Of a stretch of DNA of 64,000 bases, positions 18,020 to 25,037 are shown one piece after another. The DNA is from GCA-2687515 sp002687515 (GTDB lineage Bacteria > Pseudomonadota > Alphaproteobacteria > Rhodospirillales > UBA2165). Within the stretch, counting starts at the first letter, position 1, and each line of letters opens with the position of its first letter. Where the stretch lies: positions 1 through 64,000 of the forward strand of contig JASLNU010000077.1 in NCBI GenBank assembly GCA_030745835.1, written 5' to 3'. The position numbers and the translations under genes were made by a program. The notes under the pieces are model-generated. The model worked only from the letters and a program-made list of their open reading frames with translations, made no database searches and had not been told where the DNA came from.

Positions 18020-19238
18020 TCCGGCAAATCCCGGCGCCGATGAGGCGCGCGCCTTCGATCTCAATGCCATCGGCGACGAATTCCTGGAAAACCCGTTTCC
18101 CATGTACCGGGCCTTGCGCGAACATGCGCCGATCCACATCAACCCGGACGGCACCTATTTCCTGACCCGCTATGACGACGTCATGGCCGGCTATCGCCAC
18201 CGGGCGATGAGTTCCGATAAGAAAGTCGATTTCAAACCCAAGTTCGGCGGCGGCCCGCTTTACACCCACCACACCACTTCCCTGGTGTTCAACGATGATC
18301 CCTACCACAAGCGGGTGCGCAAGCTCCTGGCCGGCGCCTTTTCGCCGCGCCAGCTTGCGGCCCTGACCCCGGTGATCGAAGACATTGTCGAGAAAATGCT
18401 GGACGATGTCGCCGAGATGGGCAGCTTCGATGCGGTCACCGACTACGCCTTGCGCCTGCCGACCGAGATTATCGCCGATATGCTGGGCGTGCCCGAAGCC
18501 CACCGGCACCTAATGCACGGCTATTCAAACCTGATCCTGGGCGCCCTCGATCCCATCGTGCCGCCGGCCAAGATGGCGGCAGGCCACCAAGCGGTGGAGG
18601 AATTCGGCGCCCTGCTCGCCGACCTGATCGATCACCGCAGGAAACACCCCGGCGAAGGCGAGCGCGGCGAAGTGTTGGCCGCGCTGATCTTCGGCGAGAT
18701 CGACGGCGAGAAACTGAGCGACGAGGAATTGGTGCAGAACTGTATCTTCCTGTTGAACGCCGGCCACGAAACGACGGCCAGCATGGTCGGCCATGGGCTC
18801 GCCACCTTGCTCGAAAATCCGGTTGAATTGCGGCGACTGCAGGGTGATCCGGGCCTGATCGAACCGGCGGTGGAGGAGTTCTTGCGCCTGCAAAGCCCGC
18901 TGCAGATCGGCCACCGCAAGGCCACCGAGGATGTGGAATTTTCATCGGCCACCATCCCCGCCGGCGCCTTCATCCATCTTTGTATCGCCGGCGCCAACCG
19001 CGATCCGGAAGTCTTCGACGATCCGGAAAATGTCGATATCGGGCGCGATCCAAATCCGCAGATTTCGTTCGGCGCCGGCCAGCATGTCTGCATGGGCAAT
19101 ACGCTGGGCCGTATCGAGGGGCGGATCGCCATCGGCCGCTTCGTCGAGCGCTTTGCCAAGATGCGCCAGGCCGGCGAGAAGCGTTATCACGGCCGCGCCA
19201 AATTCCGCGGCTTGAAAACCTTGCCGATGGAAGTGTAA
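18012..19238 (+). CDS. Cytochrome P450
   Basis: A 408-aa soluble bacterial P450. Hallmarks are the oxygen-binding I-helix NAGHETTAS (residues 249-257), the K-helix ExxR in EEFLRLQSPLQ, and the haem loop FGAGQHVCMGNTL with the proximal ligand Cys360. It starts with GTG inside the last codons of hmgA (8-bp overlap), so its translation is probably coupled. The substrate is unknown. Overlap with hmgA suggests an aromatic or aryl-acetate hydroxylation feeding homogentisate, but that is inference. No ferredoxin or ferredoxin reductase is adjacent. Confidence 0.93.
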   Translation: MDSPANPGADEARAFDLNAIGDEFLENPFPMYRALREHAPIHINPDGTYFLTRYDDVMAGYRHRAMSSDKKVDFKPKFGGGPLYTHHTTSLVFNDDPYHKRVRKLLAGAFSPRQLAALTPVIEDIVEKMLDDVAEMGSFDAVTDYALRLPTEIIADMLGVPEAHRHLMHGYSNLILGALDPIVPPAKMAAGHQAVEEFGALLADLIDHRRKHPGEGERGEVLAALIFGEIDGEKLSDEELVQNCIFLLNAGHETTASMVGHGLATLLENPVELRRLQGDPGLIEPAVEEFLRLQSPLQIGHRKATEDVEFSSATIPAGAFIHLCIAGANRDPEVFDDPENVDIGRDPNPQISFGAGQHVCMGNTLGRIEGRIAIGRFVERFAKMRQAGEKRYHGRAKFRGLKTLPMEV

Positions 19239-19278
19239 CGGGAATAGCGCGCAAGGGTTGGCATGGCCGGATAATACG

Positions 19279-20409
19279 TTAGCGCCCCAGCACCTGGTGC
19301 AGCAGTTCGACGGCGGCGATGTGGTCGGCGATCAGGCCTTCCATATAGTCTTGCGGCGTCGCCAGCCCGGTTTGCGCCGACATTTTGGCCGGACCGCGTC
19401 CGAAACCGCAGGGCGCGGCGATGCCGAAGTCGGGAATATGAGTTTTGATCAATTGCATTTGCCGGCGCATGCCGCCCTCTTCATGGAGGGCGTGGATCAG
19501 GCCCATATAGACGCGGGCGCCGCCGGTCTCCAAATCCGCCAGGGGCGCGGTATAGGCTTCGTCGGTGCCGGCAACGGTCGGCATGTGCAGGAAATCGACG
19601 GGCCGCCCGGACGCGGCGACACCGGCGTTGCACAATAATACGCAGCCGGTGAGGTCGCTCGGCTGGCGCACCGGCCAGCCGGTCGCGGTGCCGTAGCAGG
19701 CATGATATCCGAGCGCCACCTGGCGCGGGATATGGGCAGAGACGTCATGCGCCGGGGCGAACAGTTCGGTGACCATATCCTTGACCGCCGGCGTCGGCCC
19801 GCCTTCTTCTTCGAGCGCCCGCTCGATCAACGTGTCCTCGATGGCGCAGTCCCACTGGATGGCCAGATCACCATGCGGGATGTTTTCGAAGATGGTCGTC
19901 ACCTCGTGGTGCAGTGCCTCGGTGAAACCGTCGCGGATGCGCGGATAGTCGTCGGGATCCTGGAAAAACAGGCGGATGCCGCTGGCCGTCAGGGGGATCG
20001 AAACCTGGAAGCGGACGCCGGCGGGAATGACGCCTTCACCGCGCAAGGTCTTAAAAACGAAATAGGAGTTGATGGCGTCGCGGGCATAGCCGAGGCGCCA
20101 TCCGGGATCGCCGAAGCGCACCTGTTTGACCCCCGGCTTGACCTTGAACAGCCATTTCGCCTCAGCGCCAAGCTGTCTGCCGCTCGAGGCTTCGACGCCT
20201 TCGGCGGTCATCGGGCGTTCGATGGTTTCGATGTCGGGATGGCCATGAAAGACGCGATAGGCCAGATGATTGATCCAAAAGGTGCGATCGCCGATCTCGC
20301 CGTCGGGGATAAACGGCATCCACGCGCCGAGCGGCGGGCCGATGGCGCGGAACACTTGTTCGGTGGTGTCGTAGGGAACGCTGCCCACCAGCATCAGATC
20401 TTCGGCCAC
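19279..20409 (-). CDS. UROD/MetE-like superfamily protein of unknown function
   Basis: A 376-aa soluble protein. The N-terminus LMLVGSVPYDTTEQVFRAIG and the C-terminal CGFGR segment, together with a central HACYGT and a late GLIHAL, suggest the (beta/alpha)8 fold of cobalamin-independent methionine synthase. The usual MetE zinc ligands (His, Cys, Cys) could correspond to the His-Cys pair near 240 and the PCGFGR cysteine near 338, but this alignment was not computed. It lacks the N-terminal MetE domain. I recognise it only as a conserved hypothetical. It converges with the P450 gene. Confidence 0.6.
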   Translation of the reverse strand: MAEDLMLVGSVPYDTTEQVFRAIGPPLGAWMPFIPDGEIGDRTFWINHLAYRVFHGHPDIETIERPMTAEGVEASSGRQLGAEAKWLFKVKPGVKQVRFGDPGWRLGYARDAINSYFVFKTLRGEGVIPAGVRFQVSIPLTASGIRLFFQDPDDYPRIRDGFTEALHHEVTTIFENIPHGDLAIQWDCAIEDTLIERALEEEGGPTPAVKDMVTELFAPAHDVSAHIPRQVALGYHACYGTATGWPVRQPSDLTGCVLLCNAGVAASGRPVDFLHMPTVAGTDEAYTAPLADLETGGARVYMGLIHALHEEGGMRRQMQLIKTHIPDFGIAAPCGFGRGPAKMSAQTGLATPQDYMEGLIADHIAAVELLHQVLGR

Positions 20410-20450
20410 GTTCTACCTCCCGTCATGCGCCCGCCCGAAGCGACGATAAG

Positions 20451-21257
20451 TTAGCCGCCCGGTTTGAGCGCCTTCCAGACCTTCTTGGTGGTATCGCTCA
20501 TTAATATGTCGTGCTGATTGCCGAGGCAGGCGCGCAGGCCCGGCATCGATTCGACACGCAGCTTGAACCGGCAAGCCTTGATCGCCCGGGTCAGCAGGCG
20601 CGCGGTTTCCGGCTGTTTCGCCGCGGCATCCGCAGCAACCACCTCATTCCAGACCGGTTCGATCCGATCCGCGCCGACATGCCGGCTCAAGGGCAGCCGG
20701 TTGATCATCTGATTGAGGTATTCGGTGGCGGTCAAGCTCGCCCGGTCGCCATGCATGGCGCCATCGGCGAGGGGACGGAGGGCGCCCGTGTAGCGTTCGA
20801 TCTCTCGCCGGCTCAGCGGGTTGGTATCACCGGCCGCGGCAACCGGAACGGCGGACGCCAACGGACCGACGGAAAGCGCGGCGGTCTCGATGTTCAACCC
20901 GGCGTCGCGGAGCGCGGCCTCGGGCAGGCGCACCAGCACCGAAGTGAAGGAGCGCACCGAGCGCATCGTGACCCGGTGGGCGATCGCCAGCGAGCGCCTG
21001 AGGCTGTCCGGCCCGGTGGCGGTCACCGTTATTTCGGTTCCTTTCGCAGGCGTATACGCGGTGCCCGGCTCGGGCACGTCGCGCTGCTGCTGCAGACAGA
21101 CGGCGGAAATCTCGGCGCTGCAGGTGCCGCCGGCGCAGGTCAGCGGCACCGGCTTGGCCGATGCCACCAGCCCCAAAATCTGCGGCGCGGCCTCAAGTCC
21201 GGTTGCGGCAACGAGGAAAGGAAGGGCGGCAAATATTGCAACGGCTTTGGGATACAT
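20451..21257 (-). CDS. Secreted protein of unknown function
   Basis: A 268-aa protein with a clear signal peptide (MYPKAVAIFAALPFLVAATG, cleavage near AAPQ). The mature part contains five or more cysteines, including CAGGTC and a later CLQQQ, which suggests disulphides in the periplasm. A repeated Arg/Ser-rich segment (AHRVTMRSVRSFTSVLVRLP) precedes a helical C-terminal half. No family is recognised. The start at 21257 is supported by GGAGG six bases upstream; an alternative ATG four codons earlier overlaps that site. About 40 bp separates its 3' end from the start of the MetE-like gene on the same strand, so the two may be co-transcribed. Confidence 0.7.
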   Translation of the reverse strand: MYPKAVAIFAALPFLVAATGLEAAPQILGLVASAKPVPLTCAGGTCSAEISAVCLQQQRDVPEPGTAYTPAKGTEITVTATGPDSLRRSLAIAHRVTMRSVRSFTSVLVRLPEAALRDAGLNIETAALSVGPLASAVPVAAAGDTNPLSRREIERYTGALRPLADGAMHGDRASLTATEYLNQMINRLPLSRHVGADRIEPVWNEVVAADAAAKQPETARLLTRAIKACRFKLRVESMPGLRACLGNQHDILMSDTTKKVWKALKPGG

Positions 21258-21346
21258 CGATACCTCCACATCTGCAATTCCAGCGGATTATGCCCTAGTT
21301 TACACGCAAACCAGATTGCAGGGAAACGGGTAAGTTCCCAGCGCCG

Positions 21347-22267
21347 TTAGCCGAGCGCGGCGAACAATTCCTCGCCCAGCTCGGCGCGCGCTTCATCGAC
21401 GACGGGCTGCACGGCTTGCTTGAAGGCGGCGCGCTCGGCATCGGTCATGTCCAGGGGCTCGATTCCGGCGGCGCGCAATTGGGCCATCATCTCCGCATCC
21501 TCGGCGGCGGCGAAACCGCGCTGGGCGCTGGTGGCGATCCCGGCGGCCTCTTCCATTGCGGCGCGCATATCGGCGGGCCGGGCATCGAAAATCTGTTTAT
21601 TGCAAAGCAGCAGCGAGACACCGAACAGGTGCCCGGACAGGGTGAAGTACGGGTGGTGCTTGTGGACGCCGAACTGATAGCTGTTGGTCAGCGGGTTTTC
21701 CTGGGCGTCGACCTCGCCCGAGGCCACTGCCGCCGGATAATCGGCGACATCGATAAACACCGGCTCGAACCCCAGCCGGCGGAACGATTTCTGGTGCAGC
21801 TCGGAGTTCATGGAACGAATTTTGAGGCCCTGGCAATCGGCCGGGCTGCGCAGCGGCCGCGCGTTGTTGGAGAAATGCCGAAAGCCGTTGTCCCAGAAGG
21901 CGAGCACGCGAAAACCGGTGTTTTCGGCGAACCGGGCCTTTAACAGTTCGCCGAGCCCGCCGTCGAGGGCGGCGTAGGCCTTTTCCCGGCTGTCGATCAG
22001 GAACGGCAGATCGAAGACGCCGATTTCCGGCACCCTTCCCGCCAGATAGCTGGAAGCGAAATAGCACATGGTCAGCTGGCCGGTTTCCACCAGATCCAGC
22101 AGATCGGCGGCCTTGGCGCCCGGGGTTTCGGTGATGTTGGCTTCCAGCTGGAACAGAACGCGGGCCCCAAGGCGGGTAACAAGCTCGTTGCCGAATACCT
22201 CGGCGCCCCGGGTGTGCACCGAAGCGTCCCCCTGGTAGCGTCCGAAATTGATGGTGATGGTGGGCAT
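21347..22267 (-). CDS. TRAP-type substrate-binding protein (DctP family), no signal peptide
   Basis: A 306-aa protein with DctP-family hallmarks: GQLTMCYFASSYLAGRVPEIGVFDLPFLI, DNGFRHFSNNARPLRSPADCQGLKIR and the ligand-carboxylate-binding Arg in LKIRSMNSELH. It starts directly at the first mature beta strand (MPTITINFGRYQG). AAGGA lies eight bases upstream, and an in-frame stop two codons before the ATG excludes a longer start with a leader. No DctQ or DctM gene is near. It is either cytoplasmic, exported by another route, or the remains of a transporter that lost its leader. Confidence 0.85.
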   Translation of the reverse strand: MPTITINFGRYQGDASVHTRGAEVFGNELVTRLGARVLFQLEANITETPGAKAADLLDLVETGQLTMCYFASSYLAGRVPEIGVFDLPFLIDSREKAYAALDGGLGELLKARFAENTGFRVLAFWDNGFRHFSNNARPLRSPADCQGLKIRSMNSELHQKSFRRLGFEPVFIDVADYPAAVASGEVDAQENPLTNSYQFGVHKHHPYFTLSGHLFGVSLLLCNKQIFDARPADMRAAMEEAAGIATSAQRGFAAAEDAEMMAQLRAAGIEPLDMTDAERAAFKQAVQPVVDEARAELGEELFAALG

Positions 22268-22304
22268 CAATTATTCCTTATCACTGGCCGGCAAAATTTC
22301 CGGA

Positions 22305-22379
22305 TGCGACATATTTCGGCAATTTGAGGCATGGACATCCTGGTCATTTATAGACATTTGTGGACATTCGCGGACATTT
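22305..22379. repeat. 75-nt dispersed repeat, copy 1
   Basis: Begins TGCGACATATTTCGGC and ends with CGCGGACATTT. It aligns over its whole length with 41557-41630, with about two thirds of bases identical by eye, including TTTATAGRCATTTGT. Both copies lie just upstream of the start of a minus-strand gene and in the same orientation. Confidence 0.75.
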
Positions 22380-22603
22380 CCCAAGGGTTTTCACCACAGA
22401 GACGGTGAGACGCAAAGGGCACAGCCCCAACGAAAAATTATTGGGGGATGGCATGGCTGGCCACGCGGGCGTCCGGTCGGGCACGGGAACCAGTATTCTT
22501 CTCGCACCGCACCAGATAATTTTCTCACCGTCTTTCCCCCTCCCCACTCCGAGGGGGAGGGCCGGGGTGGGGGGGCAAAACCCAGCATCGCGCCAAGACC
22601 GAC

Positions 22604-22638
22604 GCCCGCCTGGCCAACCATTCCACGCCTAAGCGGGC
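22604..22638 (-). repeat. 35-nt palindromic element, copy C
   Basis: Reverse-strand copy. Stem arms GCCCGCCT (22604-22611) and AAGCGGGC (22631-22638) pair with one mismatch. The core keeps GGTTGGCC, but the GGGGAT block is altered. The tail on the element strand begins GTCGGTCTTGGC, close to the tails of copies A and E. Confidence 0.7.
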
Positions 22639-22812
22639 TGCATCGATTTCCCACCATACCGGATCACCATCATTCCTACCGTTTCATACCTATTTATACC
22701 GCTCCAACGGGTCAAGCCCGCCGCGCCAGCGCACCGCATATTCTTGAAGTAAATGAAGAAGGTTGAGTATAGAACAAAAAAGGAACAATTGCAAGGAAAT
22801 ATGATAGAAGCA

Positions 22813-22847
22813 GCCCGGCTGGGGATGGCCGGGTCGGCCAGCCGGGC
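22813..22847 (+). repeat. 35-nt palindromic element, copy D
   Basis: Stem arms GCCCGGCT (22813-22820) and AGCCGGGC (22840-22847) pair perfectly. The core is GGGGAT-GGCC-GGGTC-GGCC. Compared with copy A the stem differs at two positions, and both changes are matched in the opposite arm. Confidence 0.85.
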
Positions 22848-23150
22848 GTGAGGTACACTCGGAAATATATTATGCAGGTGTAATACAAAACCTCCTCATT
22901 GCTTGTGGCGCCCCCATCCCGGCCTTCCCCCATGGCGGGGGGAAGCGCTATTTCGTGACAACGGTACACACATTTCACGGTTATTAGCCCTCTATTAGTA
23001 TACTGTACCTAAAATAGCATTCGCTCCTAATCAAGGGTGGCCACCATAGCAAGATTACGTTGCCGTATGACGTGAGAAGGTAGGTGAAAAAATTCAGTTC
23101 CAGATTATTTTTGAAAAATCAATTCCTACCGCCAAAGGGAAATCGTTCAA

Positions 23151-24017
23151 ATGCAATTCAACGACCTTTTAGAGAACCAGAGTATCGACCCGGAAACCGT
23201 TCTGGTGTTACGCCACCGTCCGTCCGAGCCGAAGCTGCGGGAAGTGTTTCCTTGGCTGGCGGCCGAGCGTCCAGAACTTTTTAACGCCTATCAACGCATT
23301 CAAACTCTTAAAGTGGAAAAATCCATGATGAGGGCGAGTTACGTTGCTTCTTTCATCGGGCACGAGTCGGGGAAAGGACTGTTCGTTGGATTGTATCGAA
23401 GGGGCCGTTGGCGCCCGTTGAGCTATGAAGCGTATTGGAGAATGCGCTCCAGCAAGGATTTACGAAAATTTGGGCACGGCGGATTTGCAGGCGAGCGGGA
23501 GGCAATTCAATGGTTTAATCTACGCTTAACGGATTGCTACTCGGATTGGAAAGGACGGCTCGTCGTCAACTGGCCTCCGCCGGAACGTTCATGGTGGCGT
23601 TGGGCGGGCCGAAATCAATTCGCGGTTCATGCAATCCACGAAGAAAGCTTACTCGATCCACCGATGCCGGAGTGGGACAAACTGGATCTGACTTGGAACC
23701 AATTGGATGTTCTGCCCTCGAACCTCCAAGCGGCTCTTCGTCAATGGCGCGGTATCTATTACATCTTCGATGAAGAAAATAAAAAGGGATACGTGGGGGC
23801 TGCCTTTGGCCAAGACAATATTTTGGGAAGGTGGCTTAACTATGCGAAATCCGGTCACGGCGGAAATAAAAAGCTTCGCAAGCGTGATCCGAGTAAGTTT
23901 CGTTTTACGATCCTACAGCGCGTATCTCCAGACATGGAATCCCAGGATGTCCAAAGACTTGAAGCATCATGGAAGGACCGTCTCCATACCAGAGAGTTTG
24001 GTATGAACGAGAACTGA
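23151..24017 (+). CDS. GIY-YIG nuclease family protein
   Basis: A 288-aa protein with a ~195-residue N-terminal domain (VLVLRHRPSEPKLREVFPWL, GKGLFVGLYRRGRWRPL) and a C-terminal GIY-YIG nuclease domain (~200-288). The catalytic elements are all present: GIYYIF, GYVGAA, the Arg in ILGRWLNYAKSGHGG, the Glu in RLEASWKDRL, and the terminal Asn in FGMN. The enzyme should nick or cleave DNA. The base composition is visibly AT-richer than the neighbours, and AAAGGGA precedes the start. It is followed after 51 bp by a HEPN-like gene in the same AT-rich island. A defence or mobile-element role is inferred. Confidence 0.85.
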   Translation: MQFNDLLENQSIDPETVLVLRHRPSEPKLREVFPWLAAERPELFNAYQRIQTLKVEKSMMRASYVASFIGHESGKGLFVGLYRRGRWRPLSYEAYWRMRSSKDLRKFGHGGFAGEREAIQWFNLRLTDCYSDWKGRLVVNWPPPERSWWRWAGRNQFAVHAIHEESLLDPPMPEWDKLDLTWNQLDVLPSNLQAALRQWRGIYYIFDEENKKGYVGAAFGQDNILGRWLNYAKSGHGGNKKLRKRDPSKFRFTILQRVSPDMESQDVQRLEASWKDRLHTREFGMNEN

Positions 24018-24068
24018 TTATCAAGTTTCTGGAATTCTTTTTCCTTTGACAATCATTGGAGGGTAGGA

Positions 24069-24626
24069 ATGGATTGGGACCGATTTGATAAAGCCCTATT
24101 TCGTTGCCTAAACGACATAGAGATTGTGAAAGCGCAGAGAACGGCGCACCAGGTGTTAAGGAAAACGGTTTCTAATTCGCGTGATGTTCGCTCTGGTTTT
24201 CCAGGTCTTGTAAATGCAGCATTTAGTTTTTCGACTCAAGGGGTATTAGCTTTAATTTTGGAAAAACAAACTACGAAGGGACGGTCTGGATTTTGGTGGG
24301 TTCACCGTGAAGCGTTAAATCACGTTTCCGGATATTCACCTGAACAGGAAGATATCGACTTTCTCAATGAATTTTCCTCAGCGATTAAGGTGTTAAGAGA
24401 TAAATCCTTGTTTCACATTAGTGAAATTACGCTCCACGACCCGAAGACATTTCGGCAAAATACCGGTCTTACCTACAGAAAGATGGACAAAGCGATTTCA
24501 GTTTCGTTGGCCACGATGCGTGAAATTTTGAAACTTCGCCGTGGCTCAACCACCTGGAGTTCTGGAACTCTTGATGTAGCCACACTCCATTATGATGGCT
24601 CGGACATCCCAAGCATTTTTGACTAA
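24069..24626 (+). CDS. HEPN-like (AbiU2-type?) protein of unknown function
   Basis: A 185-aa, mostly helical protein with no signal peptide or membrane segment. The segment IKVLRDKSLFHISEI (near residues 115-130) contains Arg-x5-His, the spacing of the RNase motif Rx4-6H of HEPN domains, and resembles AbiU2-like proteins. The remainder (KRTAHQVLRKT-like helix near 25, LTYRKMDKAISVSLATMREILKL near the end) fits a HEPN four-helix layout. GGAGG lies before the start. AT-rich like its upstream partner and unlike the rest of the window, which suggests transfer. The HEPN call comes from the motif alone, so it is tentative. Confidence 0.5.
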   Translation: MDWDRFDKALFRCLNDIEIVKAQRTAHQVLRKTVSNSRDVRSGFPGLVNAAFSFSTQGVLALILEKQTTKGRSGFWWVHREALNHVSGYSPEQEDIDFLNEFSSAIKVLRDKSLFHISEITLHDPKTFRQNTGLTYRKMDKAISVSLATMREILKLRRGSTTWSSGTLDVATLHYDGSDIPSIFD

Positions 24627-24844
24627 ATAGTCTTAGATTTATATTCGATTAGAACGTTGTATATATTTCATTTCGAGCTTGAAAATTGTTAGGTTTAAGA
24701 AGGAGTGGAGATACTGACAGAGTGGAAAGATGTCAGATAACTTGAGCCCCGAAATTGATGGTCAAAAGCGATATAAAATTCTTTTAGAGCACTATAGATG
24801 GGAACAATCGTCCTTTTAGAGCATAGGGGTCATGAGCATAGGGG

Positions 24845-24946
24845 TCAGGTCTTGAATCGTGAATTTGCCTTCCTCCACGCTTCGACAATCTTGCTGCCGG
24901 AACGTGCCTTATTAACGCTGTGAGTTGTCAAGTCCGATCCCCGCAT
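24845..24946 (-). pseudogene. Possible C-terminal remnant of a mobile-element gene
   Basis: A 33-codon minus-strand frame that ends SGSKIVEAWRKANSRFKT and then stop. The 3' end lies in the GGGGTCAGGTCTTGAATCG block, which I recall from the edges of dispersed transposase-like elements, though I cannot name the family. There is no ribosome site. Listed as a remnant with low confidence. Confidence 0.25.
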
Positions 24947-24972
24947 GAACTGAGTTCCGAGTCTAGCCGGAC

Positions 24973-25007
24973 GGCCAATCGGCCAACCATGCCATCCCCG
25001 ATTGGCC
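24973..25007 (-). repeat. 35-nt palindromic element, copy G
   Basis: Stem arms GGCCAATC (24973-24980) and GATTGGCC (25000-25007) pair perfectly. On the minus strand the core reads GGGGAT-GGCA-TGGTT-GGCC. Flanking sequence (GGCCCACGGGAGCA on one side, GTCCGG on the other) matches that of copy F at 43.15 kb. Confidence 0.85.
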
Positions 25008-25037
25008 TGCTCCCGTGGGCCAACCCCATGCGGGCTG

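Larger units (their letters stand above)
22268..23150. other. Repeat-rich intergenic region, 5' flank of the island
   Basis: An 880-bp stretch without a supported gene. From left to right it holds the 75-nt repeat (22305-22379), a CCACAGAGACGGTGAGACG tract, a partial palindrome B (core GGGGAT-GGCA-TGGCT-GGCC at 22444-22462 with only the right stem arm), a G-rich inverted patch near 22540-22575, copy C (22604-22638), copy D (22813-22847) and an AT-rich stretch leading into the GIY-YIG gene. A TTGAAG/TATAGA pair spaced 18 bp at 22744-22773 could be a promoter, but no gene follows closely. Confidence 0.7.
24627..25037. other. Intergenic region, 3' flank of the island
   Basis: A 411-bp stretch. 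AT-rich sequence continues to ~24830, followed by a coding remnant on the minus strand (24845-24946) and then palindrome copy G (24973-25007) next to the 3' end of malate synthase. The composition switches back to GC-rich at about 24960. Confidence 0.6.

Noticed and set aside
22712..22978. 88-codon minus-strand frame in the island flank
   Set aside because: It runs through palindrome copy D and AT-rich sequence, and lacks a ribosome site and family resemblance.
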